Made by a program: the position numbers and the translations under genes. DNA of 23,714 bases from UBA6109 sp035366835 (GTDB lineage: Bacteria > Desulfobacterota > Syntrophia > Syntrophales > UBA6109). The notes beneath the pieces are model-generated. The model saw nothing but the letters and a program-made list of their open reading frames with translations. It did no database searches and was not told the origin of the DNA. Positions 7,211 through 15,479 of this stretch are shown in pieces (position 1 is the stretch's first letter; every line of letters begins with the position of its first letter). The stretch is taken from contig DAOSIS010000042.1 in NCBI GenBank assembly GCA_035366835.1, positions 1 to 23,714 on the forward strand, written 5' to 3'.

Positions 7211-7645
7211 ATGGAATGGATGAAACTGACGGTTGACTATGGCGTGGTGGGTCTTCTCGTCGCGATGAGCGTCGTCGCGGTGGCCGTCGCCATCGAGAGG
7301 CGCCTCTATTACCGAAAACTCTCTCTCGATGCATTCCCCGACAGGAGGTCCCTGGAGCTCGAACTGACCAGGAAGCTGCACATCCTGGCGACGGTCGCGA
7401 GCAACGCCCCTTACATCGGTCTGCTCGGGACGGTCCTCGGGATCATGCTGACCTTTTACACCATGGGGCGCGAAGGCTTCATGGATACGGGGAAGATCAT
7501 GGTGGGGCTCGCCCTCGCCATGAAAGCGACGGCGGTCGGGTTGCTCGTCGCCATACCGGCGATCACGCTCTACAACTTCCTGGTGAGAAGGGCAAAGGAG
7601 TTGATCTTCGAATGGGAGATAAGAAATGGAAGAGAAGGAATTTGA
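7211..7645 (+). CDS. exbB: ExbB-type proton channel subunit (short form)
   Basis: 144 residues, MotA/TolQ/ExbB family, with GGGAGAAGGA before the ATG. Transmembrane segments lie at about 11-28, 62-83 (SNAPYIGLLGTVLGIM) and 105-124 (KATAVGLLVAIPAITL). The last two carry the conserved small-residue and Thr positions of the proton path. It is much shorter than E. coli ExbB (~240) and matches the compact ExbB form known from Helicobacter-type systems. With ExbD it converts proton-motive force into motion of TonB. The end overlaps the exbD start by 20 bp. Confidence 0.9.
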   Translation: MEWMKLTVDYGVVGLLVAMSVVAVAVAIERRLYYRKLSLDAFPDRRSLELELTRKLHILATVASNAPYIGLLGTVLGIMLTFYTMGREGFMDTGKIMVGLALAMKATAVGLLVAIPAITLYNFLVRRAKELIFEWEIRNGREGI

Positions 7646-8006
7646 AACTATCAACGTCATCCCTTTCATCGACATCATGCTGGTGCTCCTGACGATTGTC
7701 CTGACTACGTCAACCTTCATAGCCCAGGGCGCCGTACCCGTCGAGCTTCCGCGGGTGTCCGAGCAGCAGTCCGGGACGCTCCGGTCGGTCTCCATCGAGA
7801 TCGACCGCCAGTGCGTCCTCTACGTGAACGCAAAACCGGTCCCGCTGATTCGGCTCGGTGACGAGATCAAAGCGTACAGCCCGGAGACGCCCATCCTGGT
7901 GCGCGCCCACCGGGAGGTCGCGCTGCAAGTCTTCGTCGACGTCATGGACGTGGTGAAGACTTGCGGTTTCAAGAAACTGAGCCTCCAGACGGAAGTGAAA
8001 AGATGA
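7626..8006 (+). CDS. exbD: ExbD/TolR biopolymer transport protein
   Basis: 126 residues. Single N-terminal membrane helix (about 11-33) with NVIPFIDIMLVLL; Asp16 is the conserved membrane aspartate needed for proton coupling in ExbD. The periplasmic domain (40-126) has the ExbD/TolR beta-alpha fold (VEIDRQCVLYVN, then VFVDVMDVVKTCGFKKLSLQTE). GGGAG precedes the start inside exbB. The stop overlaps the tonB start as ATGA. It forms the motor complex with the upstream ExbB and drives the TonB encoded next. Confidence 0.92.
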   Translation: MEEKEFETINVIPFIDIMLVLLTIVLTTSTFIAQGAVPVELPRVSEQQSGTLRSVSIEIDRQCVLYVNAKPVPLIRLGDEIKAYSPETPILVRAHREVALQVFVDVMDVVKTCGFKKLSLQTEVKR

Positions 8007-8794
8007 CGCCGCAGTCCAAAGGCTTTTCGTGGTCCGCCGGCATTCACGGGGTGATCTTCGCGGTCTTCGCCGCGCTGCAGATCTCCACCGCTTCGGAACA
8101 GCAGGCCGCGGTGATTGACTTCATCCTCGGCGCTGACAGAGTGTCTCCCGCGGCCCTGCAGGCGCCGCCTCCGCCGGCGCCAAGGCAGGAGCCGAAGCCG
8201 GCGAAGGCGGCGCAGTCGAAGAGAATTGCGGAGAAGCCCGCCGTTCCGAAGCGGGAAATCGAGAAGGCGCCGCCGACCCCGCGGCTTTCGGACAGCGCCG
8301 ATGAAATGCCGGCCGCTCCGCCGCAGACCGCAACAGATCCGGTCGCACCGTCCGATGCAGAGGAGGCTCCGCCATCCACCCTCATGGCCGAGACGGGATC
8401 TGCGTCCCCCGCCGAAGGCACGATTCGGGATGCGAATGCGGCGACCGGTTCCGTCCAAGGCATTGCGGGCATTTCGGACCGCGGCGTCGCACCTGAAACG
8501 CCCGAGCAATCCAAGGCGACCTATCTCAAGGAACATTTTGTCTATATCCGGGACAGGATCACGAGGGGCATTGCCTATCCCCAAACGGCCCGGAAGATGG
8601 GTTGGAGCGGCCAGGTCAAGATCGCCTTCATCGTATTCGAGGACGGCGGGGTCAACGATGTAAATGTGGTTGAGAGTTCCGGTTTCGGCCTGCTGGACCG
8701 GAATGCCGTCGAAACCGTGAAGAGAGTTGCCCCTTTTCCCCGTCCGCCCGTGCGGGCGGAGATCCGAATGGCGATCACCTATCGGCTGAATTGA
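8003..8794 (+). CDS. tonB: TonB energy-transducing protein
   Basis: 263 residues. The ATG overlaps the exbD stop; an upstream in-frame start inside exbD is not needed. The N-terminal membrane helix is at about 8-27. A long Pro/Ala/Lys-rich periplasm-spanning region (~50-165) begins with PPPPAPRQEPKP. The C-terminal TonB domain (~180-263) contains YPQTARKMGWSGQVKIAF, then VVESSGFGLLDRNAVETVKRV and PFPRPP, ending YRLN. It contacts the TonB box of outer-membrane receptors, most simply the one at 3270. It is the last gene of the operon; I see no intrinsic terminator after it. Confidence 0.92.
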   Translation: MTPQSKGFSWSAGIHGVIFAVFAALQISTASEQQAAVIDFILGADRVSPAALQAPPPPAPRQEPKPAKAAQSKRIAEKPAVPKREIEKAPPTPRLSDSADEMPAAPPQTATDPVAPSDAEEAPPSTLMAETGSASPAEGTIRDANAATGSVQGIAGISDRGVAPETPEQSKATYLKEHFVYIRDRITRGIAYPQTARKMGWSGQVKIAFIVFEDGGVNDVNVVESSGFGLLDRNAVETVKRVAPFPRPPVRAEIRMAITYRLN

Positions 8795-8907
8795 CGGTCC
8801 CTGCCGCCGCCGGAAATCCGGTGCAGCAGGCGCCGCTCCCGCACGGAACGGCCGGCGGTCACCCTCCGCCGCGGCGGAAAGGCATGCCGGGCATTTTCGA
8901 GGTCGCA

Positions 8908-8926
8908 AATCAGGTTTTGCCTGATT
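8908..8926. repeat. Short perfect hairpin in the gap after tonB
   Basis: AATCAGG and CCTGATT flank a 5-nt loop (TTTTG) in the 276-bp gap between tonB and the DUF2934 gene. There is no T-tract after it on the plus strand. It may be a weak end structure or an operator; otherwise I see nothing in this gap. Confidence 0.25.
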
Positions 8927-9070
8927 GTAAATCGGGACGGAATGTCGGATTTCTCATTCTACGGGGTGGTGCGCAGAAGGAACCGTTGGACGGCCGCAGG
9001 GAAGCCGTCGCATCAGGCCGGCCGCAGTCGCCATCCGTCGTTTCTTCCGGATCGGGAAAGGAGGTTGTTC

Positions 9071-9301
9071 ATGAACGGCGACATCAACGACGAAATCACC
9101 AGGGTGGCTTACGAACTCTATGTAAAGAGCGGCAGGGTGGAGGGCAATGATCTTCTCAACTGGCTGGCGGCGGAAAAGATCGTCCGTTTTGAGCGCATGC
9201 TGCTGGGCAAGCAGGATGAAGATGCCGTGCCCCTGCTGAAGTATCAACCCATGGAGGAAAGCAAGAAAAAGGTTCGGCGGGGCAGGCCGGCCGCCCGCTG
9301 A
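9071..9301 (+). CDS. DUF2934-type small protein
   Basis: 76 residues with a very strong ribosome site (AAAGGAGGT) 6 nt before the ATG. Residues 6-36 (EITRVAYELYVKSGRVEGNDLLNWLAAE) match the DUF2934 pattern of AYELY, a G-x-x-x-GND segment and a W-x-x-AE motif. The C-terminal tail is basic and ends KKKVRRGRPAAR, with an AT-hook-like RGRP that could bind nucleic acid. Function is unknown for the family. It lies 65 bp before the split-barrel gene on the same strand; no functional link is visible. Confidence 0.8.
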   Translation: MNGDINDEITRVAYELYVKSGRVEGNDLLNWLAAEKIVRFERMLLGKQDEDAVPLLKYQPMEESKKKVRRGRPAAR

Positions 9302-9366
9302 CCTGAAACCCGCATCGCATGGAGCCGGAACCCGGCGGCGGGCGCGCGGCTCCAGGGAGGAAACCT

Positions 9367-9798
9367 ATGTCGGATCTGAAACGGAAGATTCACGAAATCA
9401 TCAAGGACTACCAGCTTGCTTCGCTGGCAACCGTCACGGACGACGGCAAACCCTGGGTTCGTTACGTCATGGTCGAAGGCGGCGAGGAACTCGTCCTGAA
9501 ATTCGTGACGCCGCTGAAGTCCCGGAAAGTCGACCACATCCGCCGCAGACAGGAAGTCCACATCATCTGCGGGGCGAACGGCGGGGAGGCCCCGAGGCCC
9601 TATTTGCAGATCGCAGGGCGGGCGGAAGTCTCAAGGGATGAAAAACTCCGCAGGGAGTCCTGGAAAGACTTCATGAAGAAATACTTCACCGGTCCCGACG
9701 ACCCCGACTACGCCGTCGGTATCGTCAGGCCCTACCGGATCGAGCTTTACGGCGCGGGAACCCCCCAGCCGGAGGTGTGGGAAGAATCGGGGGAATGA
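9367..9798 (+). CDS. Pyridoxamine-5'-phosphate-oxidase-like split-barrel flavoprotein
   Basis: 143 residues, with AGGGAGGAAA before the ATG; the open frame continues upstream without a ribosome site. The fold is that of the general-stress FMN-binding split barrel. LASLATVTDDGKPWVRYVMV (17-36) is the first strand pair. Next come LVLKFVTPLKSRKVDHIRRRQEV, a region that contacts the flavin phosphate, and VHIICG. YLQIAGRAEVSRDE and VGIVRPYRIELY close the barrel. It is too short and divergent to be PdxH itself. Likely a flavin- or F420-binding reductase or stress protein; substrate unknown. Confidence 0.8.
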   Translation: MSDLKRKIHEIIKDYQLASLATVTDDGKPWVRYVMVEGGEELVLKFVTPLKSRKVDHIRRRQEVHIICGANGGEAPRPYLQIAGRAEVSRDEKLRRESWKDFMKKYFTGPDDPDYAVGIVRPYRIELYGAGTPQPEVWEESGE

Positions 9799-10120
9799 AC
9801 CCTTTCGGAAGAGGTCCCGTGAGTTCCGGGATCACGCATGCGCGCGGATCACCGCCGGCGGCGGTCCGTCGCGGCGGGAAGCCCCGGCGAAACGCGGACA
9901 ACCGGTCAGGTTGACCGGACACCCTATTGCTATCGGGCGGGAAGTGGTATAGCGTTCCGTGAAAAAAGCTCGCCCAAGAAATGCCTGGCTCACCACAATG
10001 ATGTTTGCCTGGGCCGTCTTCCTTCATCGGGAGATCCGCCGCGGGGAGGCCCATCGCTGCAGGAACGGCAGGGGAGCCCCGCCGTCGGGCCAGTGAAGGA
10101 AATGCAGGGGCTTCGGCGGG
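9799..10120. other. Intergenic region between convergent genes
   Basis: 322 bp with no convincing gene. It holds two GC-rich dyads: ACCGCC/GGCGGT (near 9850-9865) and CCGGTCA/TGACCGG with a 3-nt loop (9902-9918). They could act as a bidirectional transcription block between the split-barrel gene and kdsD, although neither has a clear T-tract. Confidence 0.4.
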
Positions 10121-11110
10121 TCAGGCGATGGAGATCCGGACCGTGCCGCCCCGGCCCAGGATGTCGTGGAGGTGGATGTAGCCCTTGAGCTGCATCCTGC
10201 TGTTCACCACGACGAGCGTCGTGATCTCGTCGCGCTGCATGAGCTCAATGGCCTGCGCCAGCGAGGTGTTTTCACCGATCGTCTTGGGGGCGCGGGTCAT
10301 GACCTCATCGACGGTGCCCTCGGTCAGGGACCGACCCTTCATGATCAGGCGCCGCACGTCGCCGTCCGTCAGAATGCCCAGCAGGCGGTCTTTCCGGTTC
10401 GTCACGAGCACAAATCCCTTGTTCCGCCGGTCGTTTTCTTCGATGGCCTCCTTCAGGGAGGCCTTGGTATAGACGCGCGGGACCGCGTCACCCTGGATCA
10501 TGAAGTCGCGGACCATCGCGCGGAGACGCTGGCCGAGATTGCCGCCCGGATGAAATTTGAAAAAATCCTTCTCGCGGAAATTTCTTTTTCTGATCAGGGC
10601 GATGGCCAGGGCGTCCCCCATGGCGAGGGAGGCCGTGGTGCTGGACGTCGGGGCAAGCCCGAAGGGACAGGCCTCCCGCTCCACGCCGACATCGATCACG
10701 ACGTCGCTGTCCTTCGCCAGGGAGGAGCGGAGATTGCCCGTGAAGGCGATGATCGGTGCCCCGATCCGGCGGATGCTACCCAGGATCACGTTCAGTTCTT
10801 CCGTTTCGCCGCTGTTGGAAATGGCGATCAGGACGTCGTCCTTGACGACGATCCCGAGGTCCCCGTGCAGGCCCTCGACGGGATGGAGGAAGAGCGCCTG
10901 CGTGCCGGTGCTCGTCAGCGTGGCGACGATCTTCTTCCCGATCAGGCCGGATTTGCCGATCCCCGTGACGATCACGCGGCCTTTCGAACGGTAGATGAGG
11001 TCAACGGCCTTGGCAAAGTTCGGGCCCACCTTGTCGATGAGTTTTATGATGCTCTCCGCCTCGATCTGGAGAACCTCTCTGGCCTGGCGGATTGCGTCGT
11101 CTCTGGTCAT
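10121..11110 (-). CDS. kdsD: D-arabinose-5-phosphate isomerase
   Basis: 329 residues. KdsD/KpsF interconverts ribulose-5-phosphate and arabinose-5-phosphate, the first step of Kdo synthesis for lipopolysaccharide. The SIS domain (~40-175) has VTGIGKSGLIGKK and SNSGETEELN. Two CBS domains follow (~200-325), with LLGILTDGDVRRL and TTLVVVNSRMQLKGYIHLHDIL. The length equals the E. coli enzyme. The ATG at 11110 follows GGAAAGG by 11 nt; a TTG three codons upstream is too close to that site. The gene stands alone, without the usual kdsC/lpt neighbours, and is divergent from the transglutaminase operon. Confidence 0.95.
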   Translation of the reverse strand: MTRDDAIRQAREVLQIEAESIIKLIDKVGPNFAKAVDLIYRSKGRVIVTGIGKSGLIGKKIVATLTSTGTQALFLHPVEGLHGDLGIVVKDDVLIAISNSGETEELNVILGSIRRIGAPIIAFTGNLRSSLAKDSDVVIDVGVEREACPFGLAPTSSTTASLAMGDALAIALIRKRNFREKDFFKFHPGGNLGQRLRAMVRDFMIQGDAVPRVYTKASLKEAIEENDRRNKGFVLVTNRKDRLLGILTDGDVRRLIMKGRSLTEGTVDEVMTRAPKTIGENTSLAQAIELMQRDEITTLVVVNSRMQLKGYIHLHDILGRGGTVRISIA

Positions 11111-11245
11111 GAAGATCAAAACCTTTCCGGATCCGTATCCTTGCGCGGAATTCGCGGAAATGCGGCCGCGTGTGGCGGAACGCTATCAAAAAAATCCTGC
11201 GCTTACAAGCCGGATTTCCCGCCCGGTCCGCTGCCACGGCGCTCG

Positions 11246-11274
11246 TTGACACCCCCGGCCCTTTTCCCTATACT
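11246..11274 (+). promoter_or_regulatory. Sigma70-type promoter for the transglutaminase operon
   Basis: TTGACA (11246-11251), exactly 17 bp, then TATACT (11269-11274): a consensus -35 and a 5/6 -10. Transcription would begin near 11281, 24 nt before the GTG at 11305. This also shows that the longer open frame from 11170 is not used. Confidence 0.75.
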
Positions 11275-11304
11275 CTGCGCCGGAAATTCTTCCGGGAGCA
11301 TTGC

Positions 11305-12789
11305 GTGGCGCACCGCCGGACATCGAGATGGCCGTTGATCGCAGGAGGGGCTTTCGCCCTGGTCTTCCTCGCCCTCCTCGCCGTCCGCCTGGATCTCGTG
11401 ACGGAATGGCCGACGGCCAGGCCGGAGGGAAGGATCGAGGGGATCGGGGCCGCGTCGGAGCGGGAAGAGTGGTTCTCCATCTCCCAGGGCGTGCGCAGGA
11501 TCGGATACGCCCGCCGCCGGCTGATCCGGCGCGAGCAGGGGTACCGCTCGATCGAGACGGTCTTCATGCAGGTCAACACGATGGGCGTCGTCCACGGGCT
11601 GACCTTCACGATCGACGCAAATCTTCTTCCCGACATGAGGCTTTCCTCCTTCCGATTCGACCTCAAGTCCAGCCTTTTCCGCTTTCAGGCCGCGGGCACG
11701 ATCAAGGACAAGCTCCTGTCCGTCGCGACCGACGCCTCCGGAGAGGAACGGAAGATCAACATCCCCCTAGAGGAGCGGCCCTACACGGCATCCGGGATAT
11801 TCGAGGCTGTCCGGCTCGCCGAAGGGGCGCAGGAGCGGCCGGTGACCTTTTCCGTCTTCGATCCGGCCTCCATGGGACAGCGGGCCGTCCGGGTCAGCCC
11901 GGCCGGCGAGGAGACCCTGACCGTCATGGGGCAGCCCCAGAAGGTCCGCAAGTACGCCGTCGATTTCATGGGCGCCCGCCAATTCGCCTGGATCAACGAG
12001 AAGGGAGAAGTGGTCAAGGAGGAGGGCCTGCTCGGGATCGTCCTGGAAAGGGTCCCCGAGGAAGAGGCCCTGGGGGGCATGACCGGATCCGGAGGCGCCG
12101 ACGTCACGGAGATCGCCTCGGTGTCCGTCTCCACACCCATCGGGGCGCCGGAGAAGCTGCAGCGGCTGCGCCTCCGGCTCGGCGGCATCGACACGAAGGC
12201 CTTCCATCTGGACGGCGACCGGCAGCGGTTCGAACCGCCGGTGCTGACGATCACCCGGGAAAAGGCCCCGGTGGAAACGGAGCGGAGCGTAGGACTGCCG
12301 GGGGCGGCCGCCCGCTCCCTCCTGAAGCCAAATCCCTTCATCCAGTCCGACCATCCCCGCATCCGGCGCCTGGCGGAGAGGCTCGCCAAGAGGGGGGAGC
12401 CGCCCGCGGTTCGGGCGGCGAACATCCTCGCGTGGGTCCACAAGAACATCGAGAAGAGGCCCGTCCTTTCGGTGCCCAACGCCCTGGAGACCCTCGACAA
12501 CGGCGTAGGCGACTGCAACGAGCATGCGGCGCTCCTTGCCGCCCTGCTCCGGGCCTCGAACATCCCCGCCGAGATCGAAGCGGGGCTCGTGTACACGAAG
12601 GGGCGATTCTATTACCACGCATGGAACGTGCTCTACATCGGCCGCTGGATCACGGCGGACGCCGTCTTCGGACAGATGCCGGCGGATGCCACGCACATCC
12701 GCCTGATCCGCGGCGGCATGGAGCGCCAGATGGACCTGATGGGCGTCATCGGGAACATCGAGCTGGAAGTCTTGGAGCAGACCCCATGA
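11305..12789 (+). CDS. Membrane-anchored transglutaminase-like protein
   Basis: 494 residues from the GTG at 11305, with GGGAG 7 nt upstream and a strong promoter just before. One membrane helix (about 10-28) anchors a periplasmic body. The middle ~300 residues are beta-rich with no domain I can name. The C-terminal transglutaminase core has a complete Cys-His-Asp triad: Cys404 in GVGDCNEHAALL, His438 in YYHAWNV and Asp452 in ITADAVFG. Such domains act as cysteine proteases, amidases or crosslinkers; the substrate is unknown. The stop overlaps the ABC ATPase start (ATGA), and the permease follows. The three genes therefore form one transcription unit. Confidence 0.88.
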   Translation: MAHRRTSRWPLIAGGAFALVFLALLAVRLDLVTEWPTARPEGRIEGIGAASEREEWFSISQGVRRIGYARRRLIRREQGYRSIETVFMQVNTMGVVHGLTFTIDANLLPDMRLSSFRFDLKSSLFRFQAAGTIKDKLLSVATDASGEERKINIPLEERPYTASGIFEAVRLAEGAQERPVTFSVFDPASMGQRAVRVSPAGEETLTVMGQPQKVRKYAVDFMGARQFAWINEKGEVVKEEGLLGIVLERVPEEEALGGMTGSGGADVTEIASVSVSTPIGAPEKLQRLRLRLGGIDTKAFHLDGDRQRFEPPVLTITREKAPVETERSVGLPGAAARSLLKPNPFIQSDHPRIRRLAERLAKRGEPPAVRAANILAWVHKNIEKRPVLSVPNALETLDNGVGDCNEHAALLAALLRASNIPAEIEAGLVYTKGRFYYHAWNVLYIGRWITADAVFGQMPADATHIRLIRGGMERQMDLMGVIGNIELEVLEQTP

Positions 12790-13562
12790 AGGCAACTGTC
12801 GAAGAATCCGGCACCATGAACGGAAATGTCATGATCGAACTGCGGAACCTGACGAAGTTCTATGGCGACACGAAGGCCGTCGACGGCGTCTCGCTCGCGG
12901 TGAAGGCCGGAGAGATCTTCGGCTTCATCGGCCCGAACGGGGCCGGGAAGACCACGACGATCCGCATGATGGGGGGCGTCCTGGCGCCGACGTCGGGCGA
13001 CATCCTCATCGGGGGAATCGATATGGCGAAAGATCCGCAGGCCGCCAAGCAGATGATCGGTTTCATACCGGACAGGCCTTTCCTTTATGAAAAACTGACG
13101 GGCACGGAATTCCTGCGCTTCTCCGCGGACCTGTACGGGGTCGGAGAAGAGGCGTTTCTCGAGCGCTCGCAACGCCTCCTCAGGCAGTTTTCACTCGATG
13201 AATGGGGCAACGAGCTTGTCGAGGCCTATTCGCACGGCATGAAACAGCGCCTCATCATCGTGGCGGCCCTCCTGCACGAGCCGCGGGTGATCATCGTCGA
13301 CGAACCGATGGTGGGGCTGGATCCGGCCGGCATCAAGATGGTCAAGGACATCCTCCGGAGACTGGCACTCGGCGGCACGACGATCTTCATGTCGACGCAC
13401 ACCCTGGCGGTGGCGGAGGACCTCTGCGACCGCATCGGCGTCATCTCCAGGGGATCGGTCATCGCGGCGGGCACGGTGGGGGAACTGAAGGCCGTCGCCG
13501 AGACTCAGGAGGCCGATCTGGAAGCGGTGTTTCTGAGGCTGACGCGGGAAGAAGCACGGTGA
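12786..13562 (+). CDS. ABC transporter ATP-binding protein
   Basis: 258 residues. Walker A is GPNGAGKTT, the Q-loop region is around IGFIPDRP, the signature is YSHGMKQR (a degenerate LSGGQ), Walker B is VIIVDEPMVGLDPAG and the H-loop is STHTL. It belongs to the exporter-type (DRA/CcmA/NatA-like) group. A downstream ATG (MNGNVMIEL) is an alternative start, but the ATGA overlap with the transglutaminase gene favours 12786. It powers the permease encoded next, whose GTG start overlaps this stop. The exported substrate is unknown. Confidence 0.93.
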   Translation: MKATVEESGTMNGNVMIELRNLTKFYGDTKAVDGVSLAVKAGEIFGFIGPNGAGKTTTIRMMGGVLAPTSGDILIGGIDMAKDPQAAKQMIGFIPDRPFLYEKLTGTEFLRFSADLYGVGEEAFLERSQRLLRQFSLDEWGNELVEAYSHGMKQRLIIVAALLHEPRVIIVDEPMVGLDPAGIKMVKDILRRLALGGTTIFMSTHTLAVAEDLCDRIGVISRGSVIAAGTVGELKAVAETQEADLEAVFLRLTREEAR

Positions 13563-15256
13563 ACGAGATCCTGACCCTCCTGAAGCCGCGGCTGTATTCC
13601 TTCAAGAATTCCGGTTCGTCCGCCGGCGCCGGCGGGCTGAGGTTCCGCGTCTATGTGTTCGGCGCGATCGGGCTCGCCTTCTGGGTGGGGATCTTCGCCG
13701 TCTTCTTCCGGGTGCTGACCTATTTCCAGGGGATTGCGGGGCTCGGCGATCTGCTGGCGGTCAAGCTCCTGTCCATGGTGCTCCTGACCTTCACCGCGCT
13801 CCTGATCTTCAGCAGCATCATCACGGCGCTCTCCAAGCTCTACCTGAGCCGCGACCTCATGCTGGTACATTCGCTTCCCGTCGCGCCGCGGTCGATCTTC
13901 CTCGCGCGCTGGATCGAGAGCACGGTGGACAGCTCGTGGATGGTCGTCCTCTACAGCCTGCCGGTGTTCCTCTCCTACGGGGTCGTCTACGGGGCGGGTT
14001 CATTCTTCTACCTCGCGATTCTCCTGTCCTTCGTGCCCCTGTGCCTGACCATTTCGGCGCTCAGCGCGGCCGTGGTGATGGCCGTGGCCGTGATCCTTCC
14101 CGCCGGACGGATCCGGACCCTCATCGTGGCGATCAGCGTCGTCCTTTTCGTGGTTCTCCTTCTGGCGTTCCGCCTGATGCGGCCGGAGGAGCTCACGAAC
14201 CCGGAGAACTTCACCTCCGTGGTCCAGTACTTCAGGTCGCTGCAGACGCCCGGATCCGCGCTCCTGCCCACCACCTGGGTCTTCGACTCGATCCGGGCGG
14301 CGCTGTCAGGGGCGAGGGCGTCGTCGATCTTCCATCTGTCGCTGAGCCTGAGTTTCGCCGGCGCCGCCGTCTGCGGGACGGCATGGCTTTCGGAGGTGCT
14401 CTATTTCCGCGGATACGCGCGGGCGCAGACGACGCCGGGCCGCCTATTTGCCGCCAGCCCCCGCCGCCCGGCGAACTGGCAGAAGGTGCTCGGACTGCTT
14501 TCCGGACCGGCGCGCGCCTTCGTCATCAAGGAGGTGAGGACATTCTTCCGCGACCAGACCCAGTGGCCGCAGCTGTTCCTGATCGGCGCCCTGGTGGCCA
14601 TCTACCTGTACAACTTCTCGGTCCTGCCCCTGGAGCGCTCGCCGATCCGGCTGACCTATCTTCAGAACACGATTTCCTTCCTGAACATGGGACTGGCGGT
14701 GTTCGTCCTGACAGCGGTCGCCGCACGCTTCGTGTTCCCGGCCGTCAGCATGGAGGGGGATGCGTTCTGGATCGTGAAGGCGGCGCCCGTCCCGATCCGG
14801 ACCTTCCTGTGGATCAAGTTCTTCGTCTACTACCTGCCGCTGCTGGTGATGACCGAAATCCTCATCGTCGTGACGAACCTGTTCCTGCAGGTGACCCCCT
14901 TCATGATGGCGCTCTCGACGGTCACCGTCTTCTGCATGGCGCCGGGAGTCGTGGCCATGGCGGTCGGACTGGGGGCCGTCTATCCGGATTTCAAGTCCGA
15001 AAATCCGGCGCAGGCCGCCACCAGCTTCGGAGGGCTCGTCTTCATGATCCTCTGCGCCGGGTTCATCGGCATCGTCGCCCTTCTCGAAGCCGGTCCGACC
15101 CATGCGATTTTCATGGCGGGCGTGCGGAACGCACATCTGACGCCGCTGCAGTGGGTGTGGACCGCGGCATCCTTCGCAGCGGCGCTGACGCTCTGCGCCG
15201 CTGCGGTGTACGTGCCGATGCGTCTCGGAGAGAAGCGGCTGTCCGATCTGGGATAG
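13559..15256 (+). CDS. Large ABC exporter permease
   Basis: 565 residues from a GTG overlapping the ATPase stop (GTGA). About a dozen hydrophobic segments appear in two sets, roughly 30-250 and 335-560, separated by a polar stretch with RAFVIKEVRTFFRDQTQWPQ. The second half repeats the plan of the first, as in fused ABC-2-type permeases of the putative ABC_tran_2 group. There is no signal peptide. With the ATPase it should form a complete exporter. Linkage to a periplasmic transglutaminase hints at export or maturation of an envelope component, but nothing shows which. Confidence 0.85.
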   Translation: MNEILTLLKPRLYSFKNSGSSAGAGGLRFRVYVFGAIGLAFWVGIFAVFFRVLTYFQGIAGLGDLLAVKLLSMVLLTFTALLIFSSIITALSKLYLSRDLMLVHSLPVAPRSIFLARWIESTVDSSWMVVLYSLPVFLSYGVVYGAGSFFYLAILLSFVPLCLTISALSAAVVMAVAVILPAGRIRTLIVAISVVLFVVLLLAFRLMRPEELTNPENFTSVVQYFRSLQTPGSALLPTTWVFDSIRAALSGARASSIFHLSLSLSFAGAAVCGTAWLSEVLYFRGYARAQTTPGRLFAASPRRPANWQKVLGLLSGPARAFVIKEVRTFFRDQTQWPQLFLIGALVAIYLYNFSVLPLERSPIRLTYLQNTISFLNMGLAVFVLTAVAARFVFPAVSMEGDAFWIVKAAPVPIRTFLWIKFFVYYLPLLVMTEILIVVTNLFLQVTPFMMALSTVTVFCMAPGVVAMAVGLGAVYPDFKSENPAQAATSFGGLVFMILCAGFIGIVALLEAGPTHAIFMAGVRNAHLTPLQWVWTAASFAAALTLCAAAVYVPMRLGEKRLSDLG

Positions 15257-15374
15257 GCTGTTGAAAAATACCCACCTGCTTTGTTTCCATCATCCTTCGC
15301 CGTTCGACGTACTTCCCGGCACGACTCACGGCTCAGGCGTCGGGAGCTTGCATCTGGGCACTTTTGAACAGTCT
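15256..15374. mobile_element. MITE-like element with imperfect terminal inverted repeats
   Basis: A ~119-bp segment begins at the last base of the permease gene. The left end (15256-15279) reads GGCTGTTGAAAAAT then ACCCACCTGC. The complement of the right end (15350-15373) reads GACTGTTCAAAAGT then GCCCAGATGC. 18 of 24 positions match. No protein is encoded. I recall elements with such CTGTTnAAAAnTnCCCA ends as dispersed repeats in Desulfobacterota. Its position right after a stop suggests that it now serves as a transcript-end hairpin. Confidence 0.5.
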
Positions 15375-15418
15375 ACGGAACTTCTTCAGCGCAGCAGATG
15401 TGGGATAGGCCAAGAAAT

Positions 15419-15447
15419 GTCATTCCCTCGCACGCGGGGAATCCAGG
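15419..15447. repeat. Palindromic dispersed-repeat unit, copy 1
   Basis: GTCATTCCC, a short centre, then GGGGAATCCAGG. This is the common ATTCCCGC-N-GCGGGAAT type of extragenic palindrome. It is less perfect than copy 2: an extra base and a CTCGCACG centre break the symmetry. Confidence 0.6.
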
Positions 15448-15479
15448 TAATGGGGAGTATACAGAAGTGGAATTAAAAA

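Noticed and set aside
9927..9953. Promoter-like TTGCTA and TATAGC
   Set aside because: Spacer is only 15 bp and no gene follows on the plus strand before the antisense kdsD.
11170..11304. N-terminal extension of the transglutaminase gene
   Set aside because: A near-consensus promoter lies inside it, and the GTG at 11305 has its own ribosome site and directly precedes the membrane anchor.
12860..13172. Minus-strand frames opposite the ABC ATPase
   Set aside because: The plus strand has every ABC motif; the opposite frames have none.
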